From contig DASCMO010000112.1 of the NCBI GenBank assembly GCA_036010965.1, positions 1 to 56,024 of the forward strand: a stretch of DNA of 56,024 nt, written 5' to 3'. The position numbers and the translations under genes are program-made. This DNA is from GCA-2686265 sp036010965 (GTDB taxonomy: Bacteria > Planctomycetota > UBA1135 > GCA-002686595). This document shows positions 1 through 7,922 of this stretch, piece after piece. Within the stretch, counting starts at the first letter, position 1. The number at the start of each line of letters is the position of its first letter. Below the pieces are notes generated by a model. That model searched no databases, was not told the DNA's origin, and was given only the letters and a program-made list of their open reading frames with translations.

Positions 1-2
1 AT

Positions 3-2258
3 TACTACGCCGACGCGCGCGGGGTTCCCGCCTCCAACATCCTCTACATGGATCCGTCGGCGTCGGACTACCCGACCTTCGTGAACGACAACCAGGCCGG
101 CTTCCTCGGCACCCTCGAAGGTCGGGGACTCGGCCACGCCGACTTCGTGATTGTCATGCCGGGGACGACTTTCTATGTGAGCGCTCCCGGGCTCGTTACC
201 GACAGCTGCTCACCGGTCAACCGCTTCAGCATCGCCGCGCCCTTCGCCCTCAGCTTCAACAGCGACAAGATCCTGGCGGGGACCGGAGTCGGCGCCAGCA
301 ACCGCTACTTCGCGACCGACGAGTCGGCGGTCGCCTTCGACAGCTCGCTCTCCTGGTTCGCAGGCCAGCCGAGCAGCTCGTCCTCCGCCGAGCGCTACTT
401 CATCGGCGCCATGCTGGGCTACACCGGCGTGCGCGGGAACACGATCGACGAGCTGATCGCCATGATCGACAGCAGCGTCGCCGTGGACGGGACCCAGCCG
501 GTGAGCACGTTCTATTTCATGGAGACCAACGACATTCTGCGCAGCGGGCCTCGCCACGGCTGGTACCCCGAGGTCAGCGCTGCGATCAGCACCCTGGGCG
601 GGCTGGCCCAGCACCTGCTGGCCGACCTCCCCCTCGGGCAGCACGACTGCCAGGGGATCATGACCGGTCTGGCGGCGCCGAACATCGTCGGTGGCGACTT
701 CACCATCATGCCGGGCGCTTTTTGCGATCACCTGACCAGCTACGCCGGCGCCTTCGACATCGGCGCGCAGACCAAGATGTCGCGCTGGATCGAGAAGGGC
801 GCGAGCGGAACCTCCGGCGCCGTGGAGGAACCCTGCAACTACCCGGGCAAGTTCCCTCACGCGCGCATGCACCTGTACTACTACAAAGGGCTGTCCCTGG
901 GCGAGGCGTGGTTTCGCAGCATGCGCTACTACATCTTCCAGAACCTGCTCTACGGCGATCCGCTCACTCGGCCCTACGCCCACATTCCGTCGGTGGAGGT
1001 CCCCGACGCCCCGACGGGACCCGTCGCGGGCGCGATCAGCATCACGCCCATCGCGAACACGACCATGCCCGGCGCCCAGGTCGAGGAGTTGGAGGTCTAC
1101 ATCGACGGGCGCCTGGTGCGCACCGGCGTCCTGGGCCAGAGCCTGCCGATCGATACGACGGCGTTCGATGACGGCTGGCACGAACTGCGAGTCCTCGCCC
1201 ACGACGACAGCGACGTCCGCTCGGCGGGGAACTGGGTCGGATCCCTGCAGGTGGCCAACGCCGCCGCCACGGCGACGATCGCGGTGAACCAGACGGCGGG
1301 CGACCTGACCCAGCGCTTCGACTTCACCGTCGAGGCCCCCGGTTCGACCGTGGGCGAGCTGCGGCTCGTGCAGGCAGGCCGAGTGATCGGGACCGTCTCC
1401 TCCAACCCCGGCGTGATCAGCGTCTTTGGCCAGACCCTCGGTGCCGGGCCCGTCAAAGTCCAGGCCGAGGCCATGCTCAACGGTGGAGTCCTCGTCCGCA
1501 GCGCGCCTCTCGATCTACTGGTCGATTACAGCTCCGGTGCGATCTCCGGGCTCGCGCCGGTGGCGTTCCGTTACACCAAGTTCGTCAGTGACGACGTGGC
1601 GACCGTGATCGAGCTCCCAGGCGCCTTCGACGACGACCTGGCTCAGGCGACCTTCTCGATTGTGAGTGCGCCCTCGCAGGGCACCCTCGCCCCCGGGTCG
1701 GACGGGCCGTTCCGCATCTTCCGACCCAACGCGGGGGCGAGCGGATCGGACTCCGTCGTCTTTGCTGTCAGCACGCCCTCGGGAGTGTCGAGCAGCGCGA
1801 TCGTGCAACTCATCTTCGAGCCCGGATTCGACTGCGTCGCGCCCGTGACCTACTGCCAGTCGGCTCCCAACTCGATCGGCGGCGGAGCGGCGATCGGCTT
1901 TTCGGGGACCGCCGGCATCGTGGCCAACGATCTGGTGCTGGAAGTCACCGGCGCCACGCCCTCGCAGTTCGGGATTTTCTACTACGGACCCAATCAGATC
2001 ATGATCCCCTTCGGTGACGGCTTCCGGTGCGTGGGTGGGGGGACGAGCGGCCTCTTCCGGCTTCCAATCATCACGACCGACGCCTTCGGCGACGGGAGCC
2101 ACGGGATCGACGTGAACGCGCCGCCGGCGGCCGCCGGGTCGGGAGCGCTGGTCCCCGGATCGGAGTGGAACTTCCAGTTCTGGTACCGCGATCCCTCCGG
2201 TCCCGGCGGCAGCGGCTTTAACTTCTCCGACGGCCTTGCCGTGGGGTTCTGCCCCTAG
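3..2258 (+). CDS. TIGR03790-like exported protein with shared C-terminal domain (5' truncated)
   Basis: The reading frame is open from the first complete codon at position 3, where it encodes YYADARGVPASNIL. The gene therefore begins outside the window, and the ATG at 48 is internal. The RGVP..NI segment, the later GAFCDHLTSYAG stretch, the EPCNYPGKFPHAR stretch and the closing YGDPLTRPY match my recollection of TIGR03790, a family of unknown, possibly peptidase-fold, exported proteins. A middle region (about nt 960-1820) looks like Ig or cadherin-type beta domains. The last 142 residues, from the Cys codon at 1833, form a domain also found at the ends of the proteins starting at 20912, 35831 and 54325. 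It has FGDGFRCVGG, then FQFWYRDP and FNFSDG, and ends in Pro. Function is unknown; extracellular or surface location is inferred. Confidence 0.7.
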   Translation, partial: YYADARGVPASNILYMDPSASDYPTFVNDNQAGFLGTLEGRGLGHADFVIVMPGTTFYVSAPGLVTDSCSPVNRFSIAAPFALSFNSDKILAGTGVGASNRYFATDESAVAFDSSLSWFAGQPSSSSSAERYFIGAMLGYTGVRGNTIDELIAMIDSSVAVDGTQPVSTFYFMETNDILRSGPRHGWYPEVSAAISTLGGLAQHLLADLPLGQHDCQGIMTGLAAPNIVGGDFTIMPGAFCDHLTSYAGAFDIGAQTKMSRWIEKGASGTSGAVEEPCNYPGKFPHARMHLYYYKGLSLGEAWFRSMRYYIFQNLLYGDPLTRPYAHIPSVEVPDAPTGPVAGAISITPIANTTMPGAQVEELEVYIDGRLVRTGVLGQSLPIDTTAFDDGWHELRVLAHDDSDVRSAGNWVGSLQVANAAATATIAVNQTAGDLTQRFDFTVEAPGSTVGELRLVQAGRVIGTVSSNPGVISVFGQTLGAGPVKVQAEAMLNGGVLVRSAPLDLLVDYSSGAISGLAPVAFRYTKFVSDDVATVIELPGAFDDDLAQATFSIVSAPSQGTLAPGSDGPFRIFRPNAGASGSDSVVFAVSTPSGVSSSAIVQLIFEPGFDCVAPVTYCQSAPNSIGGGAAIGFSGTAGIVANDLVLEVTGATPSQFGIFYYGPNQIMIPFGDGFRCVGGGTSGLFRLPIITTDAFGDGSHGIDVNAPPAAAGSGALVPGSEWNFQFWYRDPSGPGGSGFNFSDGLAVGFCP

Positions 2259-2270
2259 GCGCAGCCTCGG

Positions 2271-4523
2271 TTACTCCGTGCGCGGCGCGGGCTTGCCCAG
2301 GATGTACTGGCCCGGCCAATACTGGTCGGGGTAGTCGTAGTCCTCGGCTGCGTGCAGCGTCAGGTAGGCGTCCCGTAGGTGCGGGCGGGCCATGGCGCAC
2401 AGGTCCGCGCGCCCGGCGGTCAGGATCGTGTTGGCGTGGTCGGCGCCGAGGATCGCTCCGACGGCCATCACGGGGATGTCCACCTCGGCTCGGATGCGTT
2501 CGGCGAAGGGCACCTGGTACATGCGACCGTAGATGGGCTGGGCATCGGGGGAGTTGCCGGAGCTGGAGACGTCCACCAGGTCGCAGCCGGCCTCGGAGAG
2601 CAGCGCCGCGAGCTCGACCGCCTCTTCGGGCGTGAAGCCGTCGGGGTGCCAGTCGGTGGCGGAGATGCGGACGGCCAGCGGGCGGGGGGCGGGCCAGGCC
2701 GCGCGTACGGCTGCCAGCACCTCGAGGGGGTAGCGGGCGCGGTTGGCGAGGGAGCCGCCGTAGGCGTCGTCGCGATGGTTCGTGAGAGGGGAGAGGAAGC
2801 TCGAGAGCAGGTAGCCGTGAGCCATGTGAAGCTCGACGAGATCGAAACCGGCCTCCAGGGCGCGCTCGGCCGCTCGCACGAAGGCGTCGCACACCGCGTC
2901 CATGTCCTCGCGGTCCATGGCGCGCGGGACGGGCCAATCGGGCAGGAAGGGCACGGCCGAGGGCGCGAGCAGCGGCCAGCCGCCGTCGGTGAGCGGTTCA
3001 TCAAAACCCTCCCAGGGATGGTGGCAGGACCCCTTGCGACCGGCGTGGGCGAGCTGCACGCCGATCTTGGCCGGCGAGGTCTGGTGCACGAAATCGACGA
3101 TGCGCTGCCAGGCCGTGACGTGTTCGTCGCTGTAGAGCCCGGCGCAACCGGTCGTGATGCGGCCCTCGGCCAGCACGTCGGTCATCTCCGTGATCACCAG
3201 TCCCGCACCGCCCACGGCCCGGCTGCCGAGGTGCACGAGATGCCAGTCGCCGACGGTCCCTTCGACCGCCGAGTACTGGCACATGGGCGAGACGACGATG
3301 CGGTTCGCCAACCGCACATCGCCGACGTCGAAGGGCGTGAAGATCGGTGCCGGCCTGCGGCCGTCGGACTGGCGGGGCGCCCCGACGTCCTCGCAGAACT
3401 CCTTGCGAGCGGCGGCGACCAGCTCGGGGTCGCGCATCTCGAGGTTGTCGTAGGTGATCCGCTTGGAGCGGGTCATCAGGTTGAACTGGAAGCGAGCGGG
3501 GGGCTGCCCCATATAGCGGGCGGAGTTCTCGAACCACTCGAGGCTGGTCTGGGCGGACTTCTGCAGCTTGATCACGTCCACGCGTCGCGCTTCGTGGTAC
3601 GCGTCGAGGGTCTTCTCGATGGCGCCGTCCGTGCCGTGTTCACTGAAGGCGTCTACCAGGGCGATGGCGTCCTCCATAGCGAGCTTCGTGCCCGAACCGA
3701 TGGAGAAGTGTGCCGTATGGGCGGCGTCACCGATCAGTACTACGTTGCCGTGATGCCATCGCTCGTTGGTGATCGTGGGGAAGGTTCTCCACGTCGAGCG
3801 GTTGGTCAGGAGCGAATGTCCCTCGAGCTGTTCGGCGAAGAGTTCGCTGCAGTAGGCGACCGTCTCTTCCTCGCTCGCGCTGTCCAGCCCGGACCGCTTC
3901 CAGACCTCCTCGCGACACTCGACGATCCAGGTCGAGAGGTTCTCCTCGAAGGGGTAGGCGTGCACCTGAAACAGGCCGTGCTCGTTCTCCTTGAAGATGA
4001 AGGTGAAGGCCTCGAAGTGCTTGTCGGTCCCGAGCCAGCAGAACTTGCACTTGCGCCAGTCGATGCGAGGCCGGAAGTGTTCGGCCAGGCCTTCGCGGAT
4101 GGAGCTGTTGACGCCGTCGGCGGCGAGGACCAGGTCCTCGCCGGCGAGCTCGTCGAGGCTCTTCACCTCGCGCCCGAACTCCAGGTTCACTCCGACCTCC
4201 AGGCAGCGCTCCTGGAGGATGGTGAGCAGACGCCGGCGCGAGAGGCCGCAAAACCCGTGGCCCGTGGAGGCGATCATCGAGTCCGCGTAGTAGGTGTGGA
4301 TGTCGGACCAGTACCGAAAGCTCTCCTCGATCGTCGCGAAACTCTCGGGGTCCGCCTGCTCGAAACCCGACAGGGTCTCGTCGGAAAACACCACGCCCCA
4401 GCCGAAGGTGTCGTCGGCCTTGTTGCGCTCGATGACCCGGATCTCGGTCTCCGGGAAGGCGCGCTTCATCAAGATCGCGAAGTAGAGACCGGCGGGTCCG
4501 CCGCCGATGCAGGTGACCTTCAA
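2271..4523 (-). CDS. Bifunctional FAD monooxygenase / old-yellow-enzyme fusion (salicylyl-CoA 5-hydroxylase or 2-aminobenzoyl-CoA monooxygenase/reductase type)
   Basis: This 750-residue protein has two flavoenzyme halves. Residues 1-380 are a class A FAD monooxygenase: a dinucleotide fold GGGPAGLYFAI near residue 7 and the second FAD motif GDAAHTAHFSIGSG near 266. Residues 392-750 are an NADH:flavin oxidoreductase (old yellow enzyme), with NRIVVSPMCQYSA near 407, HLGSRAVGG near 431 and QLAHAGRKGS further on. The same fusion is known in aminobenzoyl-CoA monooxygenase/reductase and in bifunctional salicylyl-CoA 5-hydroxylase, which dearomatise aryl-CoA thioesters. The substrate here is inferred only, because no aryl-CoA ligase or thioesterase lies nearby. 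The start ATG overlaps the stop of the upstream proC by 4 bp, so the two are probably translationally coupled, although the functional link is not obvious. Confidence 0.85.
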   Translation of the reverse strand: MKVTCIGGGPAGLYFAILMKRAFPETEIRVIERNKADDTFGWGVVFSDETLSGFEQADPESFATIEESFRYWSDIHTYYADSMIASTGHGFCGLSRRRLLTILQERCLEVGVNLEFGREVKSLDELAGEDLVLAADGVNSSIREGLAEHFRPRIDWRKCKFCWLGTDKHFEAFTFIFKENEHGLFQVHAYPFEENLSTWIVECREEVWKRSGLDSASEEETVAYCSELFAEQLEGHSLLTNRSTWRTFPTITNERWHHGNVVLIGDAAHTAHFSIGSGTKLAMEDAIALVDAFSEHGTDGAIEKTLDAYHEARRVDVIKLQKSAQTSLEWFENSARYMGQPPARFQFNLMTRSKRITYDNLEMRDPELVAAARKEFCEDVGAPRQSDGRRPAPIFTPFDVGDVRLANRIVVSPMCQYSAVEGTVGDWHLVHLGSRAVGGAGLVITEMTDVLAEGRITTGCAGLYSDEHVTAWQRIVDFVHQTSPAKIGVQLAHAGRKGSCHHPWEGFDEPLTDGGWPLLAPSAVPFLPDWPVPRAMDREDMDAVCDAFVRAAERALEAGFDLVELHMAHGYLLSSFLSPLTNHRDDAYGGSLANRARYPLEVLAAVRAAWPAPRPLAVRISATDWHPDGFTPEEAVELAALLSEAGCDLVDVSSSGNSPDAQPIYGRMYQVPFAERIRAEVDIPVMAVGAILGADHANTILTAGRADLCAMARPHLRDAYLTLHAAEDYDYPDQYWPGQYILGKPAPRTE

Positions 4524-5353
4524 GTCCGCCCTCCGTCACCTCCGAGCCTGGAAGCGGAGCGCGCCGCCTCCTGCACACCGCGGGCCAGAACGGAGCGCAG
4601 CTTGCCGTCCTCCAGGGCGAGCAGGGCCGAGATCGTGCAGCCCGCCGGCGTCGTGACGTCGTCCTTCAGGGCCGCTGGGTGGCGGCCGGTCTCGATCACC
4701 ATGCGCGCGGCCCCCTGAACCGTCTGCGCGGCGAGCTCGGTGGCGACCTTGCGCGGAAGCCCAACCATCACGCCACCCTCGGCGAGGGCCTCGATGATGA
4801 CGTAGATGAAGGCCGGGCCCGAGGCGGAGAGGCCTGTCACCGCGTCCATGTGCTCCTCGTCGAGGCGCAGGACCCGTCCCAGGGGGCTCATCAGCGCCTC
4901 GGCCACGGCCAGGTCGTCGGTCGTCGCGTATCGACCGCCCGAGATGACGGTCATGCCTTGGCCGATCTGGCATGGAGTGTTCGGCATCGCACGTACGACG
5001 CGCAGCTGCCGGGAAGCGGCGGCTTCCAGCTCTTCGGTGCGCGTGCCCGCGGCGATGGAGACCAGCAGAGGGTCGTGGTCGAGAGCGCCGGCGGCGGCGA
5101 GCTCCTCGATCACGGCCACCGCGCCCCGAGGCTTGACGCACAAGACGATGGCGTCGGAGATGCGGGCGGCGGCTGCGTTGTCGTGGCCGACATCGATGCC
5201 GACCTCGCCGGAGCGTTCCGCAGCGCGTTCCGCGTGGGCTACGCTCCCGCACAGGTTTTCGGCCGCCGCGGCTCCGGAGGAGAGCAGGCCGCGGGCGAGG
5301 GTCTTGCCCATGGTTCCGACGCCGATCAGTGCGATTTTGCGATCGTTGAGCAT
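4520..5353 (-). CDS. proC: Pyrroline-5-carboxylate reductase
   Basis: The product has 277 residues, the usual length, and catalyses the last step of proline synthesis: NAD(P)H reduction of 1-pyrroline-5-carboxylate in the cytoplasm. Visible hallmarks are the N-terminal Rossmann loop IGVGTMGKTLARGLL, the MPNTPC motif, VTGLSASGPAF followed by a helix through EALAEGGVMVGLPR, and the C-terminal signature DDVTTPAGCTISAL. The ATG at 5353 is preceded on the minus strand by the purine-rich AAGGAAGGA, a good ribosome binding site. It is followed by the monooxygenase/OYE fusion with a 4-bp overlap, so the two probably share a transcript. Confidence 0.93.
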   Translation of the reverse strand: MLNDRKIALIGVGTMGKTLARGLLSSGAAAAENLCGSVAHAERAAERSGEVGIDVGHDNAAAARISDAIVLCVKPRGAVAVIEELAAAGALDHDPLLVSIAAGTRTEELEAAASRQLRVVRAMPNTPCQIGQGMTVISGGRYATTDDLAVAEALMSPLGRVLRLDEEHMDAVTGLSASGPAFIYVIIEALAEGGVMVGLPRKVATELAAQTVQGAARMVIETGRHPAALKDDVTTPAGCTISALLALEDGKLRSVLARGVQEAARSASRLGGDGGRT

Positions 5354-5455
5354 GGGCGCGTTCCTTCCTTGTTTCCTCGGCCCGGCCCGGAGGCCGAGGG
5401 AAGGTTCACCGAAGGCGTCCGGAGGCGCAAGGGGGCGGCGCGATTCCCCTGTGCT

Positions 5456-6208
5456 TCACTCCGGTTCCAGATAGCGCAGGAATACCTCTCGCACCTGATC
5501 GGCGTGCTCGTGCACCCGATCCGCGCTCCAGTCGCTCGTGTCGATGGGGTCGAGGTAGTCGAGTCGCACGGTGCCGCTGCGGACGATGAACGAGCCCATG
5601 GGCAGCACGGCGGGGATGCCGCTCATGATGAGCGGGATGACCGGAACGCCGGTCTGCGCGGCTAGATGGAAGGGGCCCATCTTGAACGGCTGCAGGCCAC
5701 CCTTACGCGAGCGCGTGCCCTCGGGGGAGAGCAGGACGTTTGCCTCTTCAGCCCGCATTCGGCGCTCGAGCTCACGGACGCTCGCCACTGCTTTCTCGTG
5801 ATTGGCCCTGTCCACAGGCACCATTCCCAGGGCGCGGAAGGCCCAGCCGAGGCCCGGCACCCGAGCGATTTCGGCCTTGTAGAGCCCCATCGGGTGCGGC
5901 GGACAGGTCGCCGCCAGGATAAACATGTCCAGCAGGCTGACGTGGTTGAACAGCACGATGTGGGCTCCGCCGCCTTCGAGCTGCTCGTGGCCGCGGGTTT
6001 CGACACGGACGCCGAGGGCCCACAAGGGAATGCGGCCCCAGAGTCGGATCCAGCGCAGCACGCCGTGCGCCGTCTTGCCCGGAGTCAACACGGCGATCAG
6101 GGCCAGCAGAGCGGAGGTGAGGAGCACGAGGAAAACGAGCGGGGCGAGCAGGACGGCACCGCGCAGGGCGCTCGGTCGTTTCAAAGGCTTCTCGGTGGTC
6201 GCTTCCAT
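5456..6208 (-). CDS. plsC: 1-acyl-sn-glycerol-3-phosphate acyltransferase (PlsC family)
   Basis: The product has 250 residues and would transfer an acyl chain to lysophosphatidate at the inner face of the cytoplasmic membrane. A hydrophobic segment spans about residues 18-42. The catalytic HX4D motif is NHVSLLD (His89, Asp94). Motif III is SPEGTRSRKGG (residues 161-170), followed by the phosphate-contacting FKMG. Motif IV is VPVIPLIMSG (188-197). All four blocks are in the usual order. The gene is separated by about 100 bp from proC and 134 bp from the upstream FAH-family gene, so it may be its own unit. Family membership is clear; the exact acyl acceptor is not proven. Confidence 0.88.
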   Translation of the reverse strand: MEATTEKPLKRPSALRGAVLLAPLVFLVLLTSALLALIAVLTPGKTAHGVLRWIRLWGRIPLWALGVRVETRGHEQLEGGGAHIVLFNHVSLLDMFILAATCPPHPMGLYKAEIARVPGLGWAFRALGMVPVDRANHEKAVASVRELERRMRAEEANVLLSPEGTRSRKGGLQPFKMGPFHLAAQTGVPVIPLIMSGIPAVLPMGSFIVRSGTVRLDYLDPIDTSDWSADRVHEHADQVREVFLRYLEPE

Positions 6209-6342
6209 CTGTACCGCGCGCGAGACGTCGTGCCCGCGCTCTCGCGCACTGTACGGTGCGGTCGCCGCTTCACCACACCCCTGTCATCGTTCCTGTCGGT
6301 GGGCGCCTGCGCGTCGCGCCGGGGCTTGCGGGGAGGCCGCGA

Positions 6343-7269
6343 TCAGGCCCCGGGGAGCGCAGCCGTGACCGGGTTTGCGAGGACTCCCAGGCCCTCGATG
6401 TCGACCTCCATCCGATCGCCATCGCGCACCCAGATCGGTGGCTTGCGCGCGAACCCGACACCCGGAGGAGTCCCGGTGGCGATCACGTCGCCGGGCTCGA
6501 GCGTCACCGTTCGCGAGAGATACGCCACCAGCTCTGGCACGCCGAAGACCATCTGGTCGGTGTTCGAGTCCTGCAGGGTCTCGCCGTTCAGGCGGAAGGA
6601 GATGCGCAGGACGTGCGGATCGGGGATCTCGTCGGTCGTGGCGATGTACTCGCCCATCGGGGCGAAGGTGTCGCAGGACTTGCCGCGCTGCCACTGGCCG
6701 TCGCCGAACTGAAAGTCGCGGGCGCTGACGTCGTTCACGTTGGTGTAGCCCAGGACGTGGTCGTATGCGCGCTCGACCGGCACGCGGAAGCCCCTGCGGC
6801 CGATGACGACACCCAATTCGGCCTCGTAGTCCACGTTCTCACTCCCCTCCGGTAGCAACACCGGATGCTCGGGGCCGGTCACGGAGGTCGGGAACTTCGA
6901 GAAGATCAGCGGCACCTCGGGCACCTCCAGGCCGCCCTCCTTGGCGTGGTCGCGGTAGTTGAGGCCGATGCAGATGAACTTGCCCGGGCGTGGGACGGGG
7001 GCCACGAGGCGCACGTCGGCGCGCGGCCGGAGGGCACCTTGTGCGCGGAGATCCTCCAGTTTCGTCGGGTCCGCGAGCAGGTTGTCGTGCAGCGCACGGG
7101 CGGCGCGCAGGCCGTCGCTCTCGATGTTGAGCCAGTCGAGATAGGAGGCGGGCGCGGGGATCCCAGCGGTCGCGGCGCAAAAATCGAGCACCTCGCTGCC
7201 GCCGGCGATGAGCGCGCCGAAGCGCGGCGCGACACCCTGGTCTTCATGGATGAACGAGATGAGCTTCAA
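6343..7269 (-). CDS. FAH-family hydrolase, predicted 2,4-diketo-3-deoxy-L-fuconate hydrolase
   Basis: This 308-residue protein is of the fumarylacetoacetate hydrolase family. It shows FICIGLNYRDHA, the metal-binding YEAELGVVIG stretch, GYTNVNDVSARD and a C-terminal GDVIATGTPPGVG. Family members hydrolyse C-C bonds of diketo acids with a divalent metal. It is the last gene of a nine-gene operon, and its ATG overlaps the stop of lutC by 4 bp. That operon also has a lactonase, a UxaA dehydratase, a dehydrogenase and LutABC. In characterised L-fucose and L-rhamnose pathways an FAH enzyme splits 2,4-diketo-3-deoxy-fuconate (or -rhamnonate) to pyruvate and L-lactate, and LutABC would consume the lactate. 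The specific substrate is therefore inferred from context; acylpyruvase is the alternative. Confidence 0.85.
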   Translation of the reverse strand: MKLISFIHEDQGVAPRFGALIAGGSEVLDFCAATAGIPAPASYLDWLNIESDGLRAARALHDNLLADPTKLEDLRAQGALRPRADVRLVAPVPRPGKFICIGLNYRDHAKEGGLEVPEVPLIFSKFPTSVTGPEHPVLLPEGSENVDYEAELGVVIGRRGFRVPVERAYDHVLGYTNVNDVSARDFQFGDGQWQRGKSCDTFAPMGEYIATTDEIPDPHVLRISFRLNGETLQDSNTDQMVFGVPELVAYLSRTVTLEPGDVIATGTPPGVGFARKPPIWVRDGDRMEVDIEGLGVLANPVTAALPGA

Positions 7270-7922
7270 TTTGCTGTTTCTTCGTGTCGGGGATCGATCA
7301 GGATGACGTGCAGTTCGCGCGGGCCGTGCACGCCGACGACGAGCACGAGCTCGATGTCTGCCGTGCGTGACGGCCCGGTAATGAACGTGACTCCGCGGCT
7401 CAGGCCCTCTTTGGATACGGCTGCGAGGGCGTCACCCAGGGTAGCGAGGAGATCGTCGGCGTGAAGCACAGCGACATGTAGGGGAGGCAGCAGGGAGACC
7501 AGGCGGTTCTGCTCGCGGCGCGTCTCCAGCACCAGGGTGCCGGTCTCAGCGATGGCGTGCTGGGCGCCGCTGACCCCCAGATCGGCCTCCAGGAGGCCGG
7601 CCCGGTTGGACGCCTCGACGAGGTCGACGGTGTCAAGCGCTCCCGCGAGGCGCTGGACGAGGGGCGCGTCGGAGAGGGCGATCTTCGCCGCGCCCGCCTT
7701 CTCGACGATCTCCCGCAGGGCGGCGGCGGCTTGCTCCTCATCCGCCACCATGCGCACGCGGCCTTCGGCGGCTGTGAGGTGTCGGCAGAAGGCACTCACG
7801 CGCTCGGCATGCGACTCGAGATCTCCGGGCGCTGCCGTGGAGGACGGTCCCTGCGCGGGCGGCGGCTCGGCGTCGCGCAGGCCGTCGCGGATACGCGCGA
7901 GGATCTCGTCGCGCGCGTTCAC
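7266..7922 (-). CDS. lutC: L-lactate utilisation protein LutC (LUD domain)
   Basis: This 218-residue LUD-domain protein is one of three subunits of the LutABC L-lactate oxidising complex. Diagnostic stretches are SGAQHAIAETGTLVLET in the middle and ITGPSRTADIELVLVVGVHGP near the C-terminus. A longer open frame runs upstream to 8408, but that part lies over lutB and is not LutC-like. I choose the GTG at 7922, which sits in a GTGA overlap with the lutB stop, the same junction type as lutA/lutB. The stop overlaps the FAH-family hydrolase start. The gene order lutA-lutB-lutC is conventional. Confidence 0.9.
   Translation of the reverse strand: MNARDEILARIRDGLRDAEPPPAQGPSSTAAPGDLESHAERVSAFCRHLTAAEGRVRMVADEEQAAAALREIVEKAGAAKIALSDAPLVQRLAGALDTVDLVEASNRAGLLEADLGVSGAQHAIAETGTLVLETRREQNRLVSLLPPLHVAVLHADDLLATLGDALAAVSKEGLSRGVTFITGPSRTADIELVLVVGVHGPRELHVILIDPRHEETAN

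Noticed and set aside
2379..4718. Long plus-strand open frame (about 780 codons) opposite the monooxygenase/OYE fusion and proC
   Set aside because: Antisense shadow of high-GC coding DNA; the translation is low-complexity Gly/Val/Arg-rich with no motif, while the minus strand has clear domains.
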